Below are positions 9,854-19,059 of a stretch of DNA of 64,000 nt, piece after piece. Below the pieces are notes generated by a model that did no database searches, was not told the DNA's origin, and saw only the letters and a list, made by a program, of their open reading frames with translations. Both the position numbers and the translations under genes were made by a program. The number at the start of each line of letters is the position of its first letter. Within the stretch, counting starts at the first letter, position 1. The stretch is from Bradyrhizobium sp. Ash2021 (GTDB lineage Bacteria > Pseudomonadota > Alphaproteobacteria > Rhizobiales > Xanthobacteraceae), in NCBI RefSeq assembly GCF_031202265.1, contig NZ_CP100604.1:7918501-7982500 (forward strand). The letters are read 5' to 3'.

Positions 9854-10258
9854 ATGATCCTACAATCGCTCGCCGGGCTGCCGGCGTTCCTGGTCTATTT
9901 CTGCACGGCGCTTGTCGCCGTCGTCGCCTATCTCTTCGTCTACACCCGCGTCACGCCGCACGATGAATTCAAGCTGATCCGGGAGAATGACCCGGCGGCG
10001 GCGATCGCCCTGGGGCTCAGCCTGCTCGGCTTCGTGCTGCCGGTGGTCAGCGCCATCGCCCACGCCGCCAATGTCTGGGATTGCCTGATCTGGAGCACGA
10101 TCGCGCTGATGGTCCAGATCATCGTCTATTACATCGTCAAGATACCGGTGCCGAACCTGTCGGCGCGGATCGCTGCGGGCGAACTTGCGGCCGCGATCTG
10201 GCTCGGACTTTCCTCGCTGGCCGCGGGCGCGCTCAACGCCGCCTGCATGATCTACTGA
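9854..10258 (+). CDS. DUF350 (YjfL-like) inner-membrane protein
   Basis: This 134-residue protein has four predicted membrane helices (about 8-28, 46-68, 75-95 and 105-130). It contains the DUF350-type pattern ALGLSLLGFVLPVVSAIAHA. It opens a same-strand run with two small proteins and a glutathionylspermidine-synthase-like ATP-grasp enzyme, which parallels the E. coli yjfL-yjfM-yjfC set. The role of DUF350 proteins is not settled; a membrane partner of the ATP-grasp enzyme is inferred from this repeated gene association. Confidence 0.85.
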   Translation: MILQSLAGLPAFLVYFCTALVAVVAYLFVYTRVTPHDEFKLIRENDPAAAIALGLSLLGFVLPVVSAIAHAANVWDCLIWSTIALMVQIIVYYIVKIPVPNLSARIAAGELAAAIWLGLSSLAAGALNAACMIY

Positions 10259-10260
10259 CC

Positions 10261-10671
10261 ATGGATAAGTCTCCGAACAAGGAATTCGGGAAACGCCGGC
10301 CGGTTGTGGCGCGGCCGGGCCCGCAGCCACCGTTGAAGCGTTCCGGACACGTCGGGCTGCTCATGATGGGCACGCTCGCGATCGGCGGCGGCGCCTACGC
10401 GCTGATGCCAAACGAGAATTGCCGGCCATCTTCTCCGGGAATGGCGGGTCCGGCGATCCCGCAAATGAACGCCGAATGTCCCCCGCGGGGATCCTCATCC
10501 GGTGGCTCGGGTGGCGGAGGCTACTCCTCCCGCAGCAGTTTCTTCTCGGGCGATTCCACCTCGAGCCATGCGTCATCGGGCGGCTCCGATTCCGGCTCGG
10601 GCGGGGTGACGCGCGGCGGCTTCGGCTCGTTTGCGCACAGCTTTGCCGCGCATTTTTCCGGCGGCGGTTGA
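10261..10671 (+). CDS. Small Ser/Gly-rich membrane-anchored protein in yjfLMC-like cluster
   Basis: This 136-residue product starts at the ATG two bases after the DUF350 stop. It has a basic N-terminus, one hydrophobic segment (HVGLLMMGTLAIGGGAYALM, about residues 29-48), an Asn-Cys pair just after it, and a low-complexity C-terminal half of Ser, Gly and Phe. The N-terminal part resembles the next small protein (KRS..V.L..MG..AIG, then a Pro and a Cys), so the two look like paralogues. It holds the position of yjfM (DUF1190), but I cannot confirm that family by eye. Probably exported or membrane-anchored. Confidence 0.75.
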   Translation: MDKSPNKEFGKRRPVVARPGPQPPLKRSGHVGLLMMGTLAIGGGAYALMPNENCRPSSPGMAGPAIPQMNAECPPRGSSSGGSGGGGYSSRSSFFSGDSTSSHASSGGSDSGSGGVTRGGFGSFAHSFAAHFSGGG

Positions 10672-10788
10672 TCACACCAGCTTTTTCCCGCACGTTGCCG
10701 TGAAACGGAGCGCTTTTGCTTGCCCCGACGCCACGAGGTGATGGAAACTCGCACCCGCTCCGGACCCTCAGAAAGCAGGATCGCAACC

Positions 10789-11013
10789 ATGAAACGCTCG
10801 CGTCGTGTGGTGCTGACATTGATGGGAAGTGCGGCGATCGGGGCCGTATCGATGGGCCTGGTGCCGCGAAGGGACTGTGGTCCCGGCAATACGGCCGTGC
10901 CCGGTCCGGGCGGCAAGCCTTACTGCCGCGCGGCCTATGGCGGCTTCGGCGGTGTTCGCTTCCACGGCCACGCCCATGGTCACGGCGGTGGTCACGGCCA
11001 TGGCGGCGGCTGA
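10789..11013 (+). CDS. Small His/Gly-rich exported protein, paralogue of upstream gene
   Basis: I chose the ATG at 10789, preceded by GCAGGA at a suitable distance; an earlier in-frame ATG at 10741 exists. The 74-residue product has a basic start and a hydrophobic segment (VVLTLMGSAAIGAVSMGLVP), then a Cys and a Gly-rich region. It ends in a run of alternating His and Gly, which suggests metal binding. The N-terminal third resembles the 10261-10671 product. It lies between that gene and the ATP-grasp gene, on the same strand. Function is unknown. Confidence 0.7.
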   Translation: MKRSRRVVLTLMGSAAIGAVSMGLVPRRDCGPGNTAVPGPGGKPYCRAAYGGFGGVRFHGHAHGHGGGHGHGGG

Positions 11014-11072
11014 CGCATGATCCAAAAAAGCGGGAATCGGCTTTTCGACAAGACCGTGCGCCAATAACGCCA

Positions 11073-12230
11073 ATGCAGCGCATCATCTGTCCCGAACGCG
11101 ACGACTGGCGTGCGACCGCCGAAAGCGCCGGGTTCGATTTTCACACCATCGACGGCGAGCGCTATTGGGACGAGCGGGCCTACTACGCCTTCACGCTCGA
11201 TGAGATCGAACGCCAGATCGAGCAGCCGACCGGCGAGATCGACGCGATGTGCCTCGAACTCGTCGGCCATGCCGTCGACGATGAGGATTATCTCGGCCGG
11301 TTGAAGATACCGGAAGCCTTCTGGCCGCTGATTTCGGAGAGCTGGCACCGCGACGATGGCAGCCTCTATGGCCGGCTCGATCTAAGTTTCGACGCCCGCA
11401 ACCCGGCAAAATTGCTGGAATACAACGCGGACACTCCGACCTCGATTTTCGAAGCGGCGGTGTTCCAGTGGACCTGGCTCGAACAGGCGATCGAACGAAA
11501 CATCATCCCCAGGCGCGCCGATCAATTCAATTCGATCCATGAACGCCTGATCGAGGCCTGGAACAAACTCGGCGGCGCGCATCACCTTCATCTCGCCGGC
11601 ATGACCGACAATACCGAGGATGCCGGCACGCTGGCTTATCTGGAGGATACCGCAAGCCAGGCCGGACTTGGGACCACGCTGATCGACATCGAGGACATCG
11701 GATTGCGCGACGACGGCAGCTTCGTCGATCTCGACGATCGCGAAATCGAGCTCGCGTTCAAGCTCTATCCCTGGGAATGGATGTTTCGCGACGCGTTCGG
11801 CGCAAAACTTGCGAAGGCGCCGACGCGCTGGATCGAGCCGCCATGGAAGGCGATCCTTTCCAACAAGGGCATTCTTCCGCTGCTATGGGAGATGTTTCCG
11901 AACCACCCCAATTTGCTGCCGGCCTATTTCGAGGACGATCCGAACGCAGCGAAGCTCGGCACGTCGTTCGTGCGCAAGCCGCTATACTCGCGCGAGGGCG
12001 CCAACATCGCGCTGGTCAGCGCCGGCACCACGCTCGTCGAGCAGGAAGGACCGTATGGCGCCGAGGGTTTCGTCCGGCAGGCGCTGGCGCAGCTACCGAA
12101 TTTTTCCGGTCAGTATCCGGTGCTTGGAAGCTGGCTGGTCGACCATGCGCCGTGCGGCCTGTCGATCCGCGAGGACGAGAATCCGATCACCGGCAATACG
12201 TCGCGGTTCCTGCCGCACGCGATCCTGTAG
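11073..12230 (+). CDS. Glutathionylspermidine synthase-like ATP-grasp enzyme (YjfC type)
   Basis: This 385-residue protein starts at ATG 11073 (MQRIICPERDDWRATAE). It matches the glutathionylspermidine synthase / pre-ATP-grasp family: DGSLYGRLDLSFDA, KLLEYNADTPTSIFEA, IELAFKLYPWEWMF, the ATP-grasp stretch ILSNKGILPLLWEMFPNHPNLLPAYF, then SFVRKPLYSREGANI. The family ligates amines to peptide carboxylates using ATP. No N-terminal amidase (CHAP) domain is present, unlike bifunctional E. coli Gss. The exact substrates are not known for YjfC-like members. It is the last gene of the DUF350 cluster, followed by a hairpin before convergent cheR. Confidence 0.88.
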   Translation: MQRIICPERDDWRATAESAGFDFHTIDGERYWDERAYYAFTLDEIERQIEQPTGEIDAMCLELVGHAVDDEDYLGRLKIPEAFWPLISESWHRDDGSLYGRLDLSFDARNPAKLLEYNADTPTSIFEAAVFQWTWLEQAIERNIIPRRADQFNSIHERLIEAWNKLGGAHHLHLAGMTDNTEDAGTLAYLEDTASQAGLGTTLIDIEDIGLRDDGSFVDLDDREIELAFKLYPWEWMFRDAFGAKLAKAPTRWIEPPWKAILSNKGILPLLWEMFPNHPNLLPAYFEDDPNAAKLGTSFVRKPLYSREGANIALVSAGTTLVEQEGPYGAEGFVRQALAQLPNFSGQYPVLGSWLVDHAPCGLSIREDENPITGNTSRFLPHAIL

Positions 12231-12248
12231 AGCATCATCAAGCGAAGA

Positions 12249-12268
12249 CGACGGCCTCTCAGCCGTCG
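12249..12268. terminator. Hairpin between convergent ATP-grasp and cheR genes
   Basis: A perfect 7-bp stem CGACGGC / GCCGTCG encloses a 6-base loop. It lies between the stop of the ATP-grasp gene (12230) and the stop of cheR (12272). No T-tract follows, so it is a weak or factor-dependent candidate at best. Confidence 0.4.
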
Positions 12269-12271
12269 CGC

Positions 12272-13150
12272 TCAACGCGCCGAAGCCACCACTCTCAACG
12301 CGGGCGGCGCCATGATCGTGACGCCGGCGCGCGCCGCCGGCGCGGCGTTCGGACGATAAAGCCCGCGCCGCTCCGGATACGGCTTGAAGGTGTTGGTGAT
12401 GCCGACCACGGATTCGGCGGCACCCAGCGCCAGCACGCCGTCGGGTTCGAGCATGCGCGAGAGGCGATCGAAGATATTGGCCTTGGTGTCCTGGTCGAAA
12501 TAGATCAGGACGTTGCGGCAGAAGATCACGTCGAAGGTGCCGAGGTGGGAGAAATCCTGCAGCAAATTGAGCTGGCGGTGCTGCACCATGGCGCGGATCT
12601 CGGCGTTGAGCTGCCAAAGCTCCCCGGTTTGGGTGAAATACTTGACCAGCATCTGGATCGGCAAACCGCGCTGCACTTCAAACTGGCTGAAGATGCCGGC
12701 TTTGGATTTTTCCAGCACGGCCTGCGACAGGTCGGTCGCGACAATCTCGGTCCGCCAGCCCGCAAGCGCCGAACCAAACTCCTTCAGGCACATCGCGATC
12801 GAATACGGCTCCTGCCCGGTGGAGGAAGCCGCGCACCAGATCCGCAGGCTGCGGCGGGCAGCCCGCGCCTGAACCAGCGCCGGAATCACCGTCTCCTTCA
12901 TATGATCGAACGGAATTTTGTCGCGAAAGAAAAACGTCTCATTGGTGGTCATCGCCTCGACCACTTCGGCGGTCAAGGCGTCGGCCCCGCTCTTCATCTT
13001 CTGGACGAGTTCGGGAATACCGGGAAGGCCCGACTTGCGCGCCAGCGGCACCAGGCGGCTTTCGACCAGATATTGCTTGTCGGCAGACAGATCGAGGCCA
13101 GAACGCTCTTTCAGAAGCCTGCGCAGATACTCATAGTCGGAAGGCGTCAC
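12272..13150 (-). CDS. cheR: Chemotaxis protein methyltransferase CheR
   Basis: This 292-residue protein transfers methyl groups from S-adenosylmethionine to glutamates of chemoreceptors. The N-terminal CheR helix domain begins [19 protein letters not shown]. The SAM-binding motif lies in [19 protein letters not shown], and [14 protein letters not shown] follows. Length is typical. Its start overlaps the cheB stop by 4 bp (ATGA-type overlap), showing translational coupling. It is the last gene of the cheA-W-Y-B-R run. No C-terminal pentapeptide-binding extension is seen. Confidence 0.95.
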   Translation of the reverse strand: MTPSDYEYLRRLLKERSGLDLSADKQYLVESRLVPLARKSGLPGIPELVQKMKSGADALTAEVVEAMTTNETFFFRDKIPFDHMKETVIPALVQARAARRSLRIWCAASSTGQEPYSIAMCLKEFGSALAGWRTEIVATDLSQAVLEKSKAGIFSQFEVQRGLPIQMLVKYFTQTGELWQLNAEIRAMVQHRQLNLLQDFSHLGTFDVIFCRNVLIYFDQDTKANIFDRLSRMLEPDGVLALGAAESVVGITNTFKPYPERRGLYRPNAAPAARAGVTIMAPPALRVVASAR

Positions 13151-14316
13151 GAACGATCTCCCGAAAACACCCGAACCAGTTTCGGCCCGATCTGATTGAG
13201 CGGCAGGATGGCAGCACAGATGCCTGCATTGGCGGCCGCACCGGGCATGCCCCAGACCACGCTCGTCGCCTCGTCCTGGGCCATCACGCTGCCGCCGGCG
13301 GCGACGATGTCCTTGCCGCCGCGCATGCCGTCGGAGCCCATACCGGTCAGGATCACCGACATGATGCCGCCCTGCCAGACATCGATCGCGGAGCTGAACA
13401 ACGGATCGACGGCGGGCTTGCAGAAATTCACCGGCGGTCCGTCGTCGAGCGCGATCGCGGCATCCGCGCCATGGCGCACGACGCGCATATGGCGGCCACC
13501 GGGCGCCAGATAGATCTGGCCGGCCTTGACGATCTCGCCGTCAATGGCCTCGTGCGCCGGACGGCGACTGGTGCGCGCCAGATGCTCGGCAAGAATCGTG
13601 GTGAAGGTCGGCGGCATGTGCTGGGTGATCAGCACCGGAAAACGATCGATCACCGGTCCGATCTCGGCGACCAGCGACATCAGGGCCTGCGGTCCCCCAG
13701 TCGACGAACCGATCAGGAGCACGCGCGGCGCCAGCATGCTGAACGGACGGCGCATCAGCTGCGGCTGCGCCGCCGGCGCCGGTGTATGACGGGCCGATGG
13801 GTCGCGCGACCGATCGAGCACGGGCGCCAGAGGCGGGCTCGCCGGCGTGGACGCGCCGCGGCGCGCCTTGGCGCCGAGGTGACGGATCTTCTGGATCAGA
13901 TGGTGGCGAAAGGTCTCGGCGGCGGCGGCTTCGCGGGTGCTTTCGGGCTTTGGGATATAATCGGATGCGCCCAGCGACAGCGCCTTGAAGCTGATCTCCG
14001 CGTTACGGCGAGTCAGGGTCGACGCCATGATGACGATGAGGTTGCGCTTCTTCGCCAGCAGTTGCGGCAGCGCGGAAATGCCGTCGAGTTCCGGCATTTC
14101 GATATCGAGCACGGCGACGTCGGGGTTGATGCGCTCGAGCTGGTTGACCGCATCCAGGCCGGTGCGCAGCGAGGCCGCGACCACCATATCCGGTTCGGCG
14201 CCGATCCAGCGCGCGATCATGCCGCGGATCACGACGGAGTCGTCGACCACCATCACCCGCAGCGGCTCTTGCCGTGTCGAAGTCGGAGCCGGGGAACTTG
14301 TCAACGCAACGCTCAT
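13147..14316 (-). CDS. cheB: Chemotaxis response regulator / protein-glutamate methylesterase CheB
   Basis: This 389-residue protein removes methyl groups from (and deamidates) chemoreceptors when phosphorylated. The receiver domain (about 19-135) has acidic residues in VMVVDDSVV and phosphoacceptor D71 in [13 protein letters not shown] linker of about 50 residues rich in Ala, Pro and Arg leads to the esterase domain. Catalytic Ser205 lies in [10 protein letters not shown], His233 in ITQHMPPTF, and the catalytic Asp in [12 protein letters not shown]. It follows cheY and overlaps cheR by 4 bp. Confidence 0.96.
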   Translation of the reverse strand: MSVALTSSPAPTSTRQEPLRVMVVDDSVVIRGMIARWIGAEPDMVVAASLRTGLDAVNQLERINPDVAVLDIEMPELDGISALPQLLAKKRNLIVIMASTLTRRNAEISFKALSLGASDYIPKPESTREAAAAETFRHHLIQKIRHLGAKARRGASTPASPPLAPVLDRSRDPSARHTPAPAAQPQLMRRPFSMLAPRVLLIGSSTGGPQALMSLVAEIGPVIDRFPVLITQHMPPTFTTILAEHLARTSRRPAHEAIDGEIVKAGQIYLAPGGRHMRVVRHGADAAIALDDGPPVNFCKPAVDPLFSSAIDVWQGGIMSVILTGMGSDGMRGGKDIVAAGGSVMAQDEATSVVWGMPGAAANAGICAAILPLNQIGPKLVRVFSGDRS

Positions 14317-14395
14317 TACTTCACCAACGGCTCAAACGGCACGGTTACAACACTAACGCCGAAGGCCGCTCTGCCGCCGGACCGGATACGCGAGA

Positions 14396-14761
14396 TCAGA
14401 TGAGGCCGACTTCCTGGAACTTCGCGGTCACGATGTCCTTATCGAACGGCTTCATGATGTATTCGTTGGCGCCGGCATGCAGCGCACGCGCGATATGCGC
14501 GACATCGTTTTCGGTGGTGCAGAACACCACCTTGGGCGCGTCGCCACCGGGCATGCGGCGCAGATTGCCGAGGAACTCATAGCCGTCCATCACGGGCATG
14601 TTCCAGTCGAGCAGAACCGCCTCGGGCATGGCGCGCTTGCAGACTTCAAGCGCTTTCTCGCCGTCCTCGGCTTCGACGATCTGGAAATCCAGACCTTCCA
14701 GGATACGACGTGCGACCTTTCGAATGACGCTGGAGTCATCGACGACCAGACATGTTCTCAT
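14396..14761 (-). CDS. cheY: Chemotaxis response regulator CheY
   Basis: This 121-residue single receiver domain has acidic residues 8-9 (LVVDDSSVIRKVARRIL), phosphoacceptor D52 in AVLLDWNMPVMDG and the conserved Lys in NEYIMKPFDKDI. Phospho-CheY binds the flagellar motor switch. It sits between cheW (71 bp upstream) and cheB (79 bp downstream). Its position in the cluster supports the CheY assignment over other stand-alone receivers. Confidence 0.92.
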   Translation of the reverse strand: MRTCLVVDDSSVIRKVARRILEGLDFQIVEAEDGEKALEVCKRAMPEAVLLDWNMPVMDGYEFLGNLRRMPGGDAPKVVFCTTENDVAHIARALHAGANEYIMKPFDKDIVTAKFQEVGLI

Positions 14762-14832
14762 TTTCGGCCTCTACTTCCCAATCCCGCGAAGGGACGTTTC
14801 CATTTTCAGTTTTTAGTACGCTTGCGTTGCTG

Positions 14833-15306
14833 TTACGCCGCCACCAGGGCGGGCACGATTTCGAGGACGCGATCGACATCGAGGACGACCATGAGCTGTC
14901 CGTCCAGTCTGTGGACACCGCCGGCGAGTTTGGCCATGCGGGGATCGAGGTTGACGGGGTTTTCCTCGCGGCTGTCGTCGGGCAGCCTGAGAACCTCGCC
15001 GATCTGGTCGATCAGGAGCCCGTAGGATTCGCCGCGCAAATCGACGCCGACCGCCATCGGCGGCTTGCCGTCGTCGTTTTTGGGCAGGCCCAGCCGCGCG
15101 CGCATGTCGACCACGGTGACGATGCGGCCGCGCAGATTGAGCACGCCGGCGATCTCGGCCGACGACAGCGGCACCCGCGTCAGCCGCTCCGGCATGAACA
15201 CGTCCTGCACCCGCGAGATCGGCAGGCCGAACAGCTGCCCGCCGATCACGGCGGTGACGTATTCGGCAACCGTGCCCTCGATGGTATCGGTCTTGCTTGT
15301 CATCAT
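14833..15306 (-). CDS. cheW: Chemotaxis coupling protein CheW
   Basis: This 157-residue protein is a CheW/SH3-like adaptor linking chemoreceptors to CheA. Typical landmarks are AVIGGQLFGLPISRVQDVF, LRGRIVTVVDMRARLGLP and SYGLLIDQIGEVLRL. Its start lies 9 bp after the cheA stop. Length is usual. Confidence 0.94.
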   Translation of the reverse strand: MMTSKTDTIEGTVAEYVTAVIGGQLFGLPISRVQDVFMPERLTRVPLSSAEIAGVLNLRGRIVTVVDMRARLGLPKNDDGKPPMAVGVDLRGESYGLLIDQIGEVLRLPDDSREENPVNLDPRMAKLAGGVHRLDGQLMVVLDVDRVLEIVPALVAA

Positions 15307-15315
15307 CTCATTCCC

Positions 15316-18081
15316 TTAAGCCGCGCGCCTGGTCTCGGCGGTCTGTTCCTTCAGCGCCGCGATCAGGCCGGGACGGTCGAACTTGGCGACGTAATCGTGG
15401 AAGCCGGCCTGCCGCCCGCGCTCGATCGCCGCCGGCGACACCATCGAGGACAGCGCGATGATCGGCATCGTGCTCAGATGCTGGTCGGCGCGGATAACTT
15501 CCGCGAACTCGAACCCGTTCATGTCGGGCATCTCGATGTCGGTCAGCACCACGTCGAAGACTTGTCCCGAACGCAGGGCGGTCAGGCCTTCCTGCGCATT
15601 GGGGGCGACCCGCACCCGGTAGCCGGCGGCCTTGAGCACCGGCGCCAGCATGTTGCGGAAGAAGGCGGAATCGTCGACCAGCAGCACCGATTGCGCGGTC
15701 GCGGCCGGGCGCATCTCCTTGCGCGAGAACCAGTCGGCAAACGCCATCGGCAGGAAGTGGCCGACGTCGATCACTTCGGTGGCCTGACCCTTGATCACGG
15801 CCGACCCCAGAATGCCCTCACCGGAACCGGCGACCTCGATGTGCAGGCGTTCCTCGACGATGTCGATGATCTCGTCGACCACAAGGCCCATCGAGCGGCC
15901 GTCATCAGCGAACACCAGGATCGGCTGCGAGCCCGCGGTCTGGACATTGACTCCGTGCATCTGCACAAGCGGCATCAGCTGCTCGCGGTATTGCACCATG
16001 TAGCGGCCGTTACTGAGTTCGATCTTGTCGGTCGAGATCTCTTCCAGACGGGTGACGAGGCCGAGCGGCACCGCCTTGGGCTGGGCATTGCCGGCGCGGA
16101 ACACCAGCAGCGAGGTCAGCTGTTCGCCGGAATTGGCATGGGACGCGGCGTTCTCATCCGCCATCCCCTGGGCGGTCGAGCCGGCGGCGCCGAGCGCTTT
16201 TGCGATCCCGTTGGGGTCGATGATCATGATCACGGCGCCATCGCCCAGAATGGTATTGCCGGAGAACATGTCGATGTGGCGCAGCTTGGTCGACATCGGC
16301 TTGACCACGATCTCTTCGGTGTGGAACACGCCGTCGACCACGATGCCAAAGGTCTGGCTGCCGACCTGCGTCACCACGATAAAACCGTTCTCGGGATCGG
16401 AGGAGGTGCCGTCATCGATCTTCAAGAGCTTCTTCAGATGCATCAGCGGCAACAGCTTGTTGCGCAGCCGCAAGACCGCGGTGTCCTTGATGCGCTCGAT
16501 GCGGTGTTCGGAGTTGGCGCGGGCGCGCACCAGCTCGACCACCGACAATTGCGGGATCGCAAAGCGGTCGCCGGCGGCTTCCACGATCAGGGCGGAGACG
16601 ATGGCGAGCGTCAGCGGGATCTTGATGGTGACGCTTGAACCCTCGCCGGCCACCGACTTGACGTCGATGGTGCCGCCGATCTGGTCGATATTGGTGCGCA
16701 CCACGTCCATGCCGACGCCGCGGCCGGACACCGAGGTGATGGCGGCGGCGGTCGAGAAGCCCGGCGCGAAGATGAACTTGTGGATCTGGGCTTCGGTCAT
16801 CTTCTCCAGCTCGGCCTCGCTGACGAGACCGTTCTGGACTGCCTTGGCCTTGATCCGCTCGGTGTTGAGGCCGCGGCCATTGTCGGCGATGCAGATGATG
16901 ATGTGGCCGCCCTCGTGATAGGCGGATAACCGGATCGTGCCCTGCTCGCCCTTGCCGGCCGCGGCGCGCTCGGCCGGGGTCTCCAGGCCGTGGTCGGCGG
17001 AGTTGCGCACCATATGGGTCAGGGGATCCTTGATCAGGTCGAGCACCTGGCGGTCGAGCTCGGTGTCGGCGCCGTGCATCTCCAGTTCGATCTGCTTGCC
17101 GAGTTCGCCGGAAAGATCGCGCACGATGCGGGGCAATTTCTGCCAGGCATTGCCGATCGGCTGCATCCGCGTCTTCATCACGCCTTCCTGCAACTCGGCG
17201 GTGACGTTCGACAATCGCTGCAGCGGCACCTTGAACTCGGTGTCCTCGTTGCGCCTGCTGATCTCCAGCAGCTGGTTGCGGGTCAAGACCAGTTCGGAAA
17301 CCATGGTCATCAGATGTTCCAGCGTATCCACGTTGACTCGGATCGACTGGTTGGCGATCTTGTCGGCTTCCTGGACATCGCCGTCGGCGGCGGCAGGGGC
17401 CTTCCTCACGGACGGCTTTTTCTCCTTCGATGCGGCGGCGGGCTCGGCCGCAGCGGCCGGGGCCGCCTCCTGCTTCGGCGCCGGTGCAGCCGGCTTGGCG
17501 GCGGGAGCCACAGCCTGCGGCGCGGGCGCGACTTCGATGGCGGTCTCGCGGAAGGCGCGTTCGAGATCGTCGAGCGAGACTTCGCCGGGTCGCAACGGCC
17601 GTTCCAGCACCTGATTCACCAGCGTGCCCTGCGCCGCGGGCTGAACCGGCGGCGACGCAACAACCGGTACGGCTGCCGCTGCAACCTCGGCCGCTGCGGC
17701 ATGGGCGCCGCCTTCGGCCATCTCATGCAGCTTCTCGATCAGGTCTTCGTCAGTGCCTTCGGGTTCGTTCTCGGTCGCTTCCAGCCCGGCGAGGATTTCC
17801 TTGATGCGGTCGATCGACGACAGGATCAGCGTCACGGCGCCCGCGGTCACCGGCATGCCGTCGCGGAATTTGCCCATCAGCGTCTCGCCGGCATGCGCCA
17901 GCGCTTCCAGCCGCGGCAGGCCGAGAAAGCCGCAAGTGCCCTTGATGGTGTGAACCAGACGGAAGATGTTATCCAGAATCTTGGCGTCGCTCGGGTCCTG
18001 CTCGAACTTCACCAACTGATTGTCGACCGTATCCAGGCTCTCGCTGGTCTCGGTCAGAAATTCACGCAACAAATCATCCAT
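15316..18081 (-). CDS. cheA: Hybrid chemotaxis histidine kinase CheA with C-terminal receiver
   Basis: I chose ATG 18081 (MDDLLREFLTETSESLDTVD, 921 residues); a GTG 27 bases earlier is an alternative. The HPt domain holds His44 in RLVHTIKGTCGFLGL. An Ala/Pro-rich linker (about 125-240) follows, then the dimerisation domain, the HATPase domain (VRNSADHGLETPAER, DNGRGLNTERIKAKA, GRGVGMDVVRTNI) and a CheW-like domain. The last 120 residues form a receiver (VLLVDDSAFFRNML; VLTDIEMPDMNG). Such CheA-receiver hybrids occur in alphaproteobacteria, where the receiver can act as a phosphate sink. It lies 193 bp downstream of chpT, with a candidate CtrA box between them. Confidence 0.95.
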   Translation of the reverse strand: MDDLLREFLTETSESLDTVDNQLVKFEQDPSDAKILDNIFRLVHTIKGTCGFLGLPRLEALAHAGETLMGKFRDGMPVTAGAVTLILSSIDRIKEILAGLEATENEPEGTDEDLIEKLHEMAEGGAHAAAAEVAAAAVPVVASPPVQPAAQGTLVNQVLERPLRPGEVSLDDLERAFRETAIEVAPAPQAVAPAAKPAAPAPKQEAAPAAAAEPAAASKEKKPSVRKAPAAADGDVQEADKIANQSIRVNVDTLEHLMTMVSELVLTRNQLLEISRRNEDTEFKVPLQRLSNVTAELQEGVMKTRMQPIGNAWQKLPRIVRDLSGELGKQIELEMHGADTELDRQVLDLIKDPLTHMVRNSADHGLETPAERAAAGKGEQGTIRLSAYHEGGHIIICIADNGRGLNTERIKAKAVQNGLVSEAELEKMTEAQIHKFIFAPGFSTAAAITSVSGRGVGMDVVRTNIDQIGGTIDVKSVAGEGSSVTIKIPLTLAIVSALIVEAAGDRFAIPQLSVVELVRARANSEHRIERIKDTAVLRLRNKLLPLMHLKKLLKIDDGTSSDPENGFIVVTQVGSQTFGIVVDGVFHTEEIVVKPMSTKLRHIDMFSGNTILGDGAVIMIIDPNGIAKALGAAGSTAQGMADENAASHANSGEQLTSLLVFRAGNAQPKAVPLGLVTRLEEISTDKIELSNGRYMVQYREQLMPLVQMHGVNVQTAGSQPILVFADDGRSMGLVVDEIIDIVEERLHIEVAGSGEGILGSAVIKGQATEVIDVGHFLPMAFADWFSRKEMRPAATAQSVLLVDDSAFFRNMLAPVLKAAGYRVRVAPNAQEGLTALRSGQVFDVVLTDIEMPDMNGFEFAEVIRADQHLSTMPIIALSSMVSPAAIERGRQAGFHDYVAKFDRPGLIAALKEQTAETRRAA

Positions 18082-18236
18082 GAAACTGGCCTTCGCACGT
18101 ACGGGCACGCGACATCGACGCGCCTTACGGAATTTGGCCAGCTTCTATGCAAACCGTTTAATATTGGTTGAGCAATTGGAAAAGAACGGGATCAACAAAG
18201 AGATAAGACGGCTTCATCGAATCCGATTACCGGCGA

Positions 18237-18253
18237 TCAACCTTTGGTTAACC
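18237..18253. promoter_or_regulatory. Candidate CtrA-binding box upstream of cheA
   Basis: TCAA, a 7-base spacer (CCTTTGG) and TTAACC match the CtrA consensus TTAA-N7-TTAACC with one mismatch. It lies about 155 bp upstream of the chosen cheA start and 22 bp past the chpT stop. The position suits a promoter for the cheA operon. Binding is not shown. Confidence 0.45.
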
Positions 18254-18274
18254 ATGTTCGCGCCGGGCCGCGCT

Positions 18275-18922
18275 TCAGGAGGCGGCGACGACCACTTTTT
18301 CCCCGTCGGGCGCAAGCGTCACGCTGAGCCCGCAGGCCTGTGCGAGCAGCCGGGTGTAATAGGGCTGCACCGCATGCGCATCGACCGAAGCGGTCGAACT
18401 CGCGCTCAGGAGGTCGGCGATATTTTGCGGCAGGCGGGCGTTCAGACCGGCGGCGGTAACGCGAAAGCTCATCGTCTCACCGTCGCCGACCGGATCGATC
18501 GTCAGCGTGCCGCCGCGCGGGATCGTCTGCTGCGCAATGACCAGCATATTCAACAGCAGCTTGACCCGGTTCTTCGGCAACAGCAGGCGCGGCAAATTCC
18601 AGGTGATGGTGATCTTGCCGTCCTCGATGTGGCCCCGCGCCATGTTCTGGGCGTCGCCGAGATCGATCTGCGCGCCGGCCGATCCGGCGGCGCCGAACGC
18701 CAGCCGGCAGAACTGCAATCGTGCCGAGGCGGTCTTGGCGCTCTTGCGAATCAGATCGAGGGCGAATTCGCGGTCTTCGGGCTTCGGATTATCGTCGAGA
18801 ACCTCAAGCCCATTGACGATCGCGCCAACCGGACTGATGAGATCATGGCAGACTCGCGAACACAACAACGCCGCCAGTTCGAGGGCATCGGGAGCGGGAC
18901 CGGGAGACGGAGTGGCAGACAT
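18275..18922 (-). CDS. chpT: Histidine phosphotransferase ChpT
   Basis: This 215-residue protein has a histidine-kinase-like fold without kinase function. It passes phosphate from CckA to CtrA and CpdR. The DHp-like first half has His26 in LCSRVCHDLISPVGAIVNGLEVL, which matches the ChpT signature. The second half resembles a degenerate HATPase domain (VKLLLNMLVIAQQTIPRGGTL) lacking clear ATP-binding boxes. It is located just upstream of the chemotaxis operon on the same strand. ctrA in this window is its expected downstream partner. Confidence 0.88.
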   Translation of the reverse strand: MSATPSPGPAPDALELAALLCSRVCHDLISPVGAIVNGLEVLDDNPKPEDREFALDLIRKSAKTASARLQFCRLAFGAAGSAGAQIDLGDAQNMARGHIEDGKITITWNLPRLLLPKNRVKLLLNMLVIAQQTIPRGGTLTIDPVGDGETMSFRVTAAGLNARLPQNIADLLSASSTASVDAHAVQPYYTRLLAQACGLSVTLAPDGEKVVVAAS

Positions 18923-19059
18923 CAGATGTTCCTGGAGGGCCGCGCGAGAAGCGGGCAGTTACGAATCACGCATGCGCGCTGGCTTGATACACTGTGGACG
19001 CGCGTGCGGCCAGCTTGCGGCCATGACAGGGGAACACGAACAGCCTATGAGCCCCGCAT

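Noticed and set aside
14752..16638. 628-residue plus-strand frame
   Set aside because: It is antisense to cheW and cheA; the His/Arg/Asp-rich composition is typical of shadow frames.
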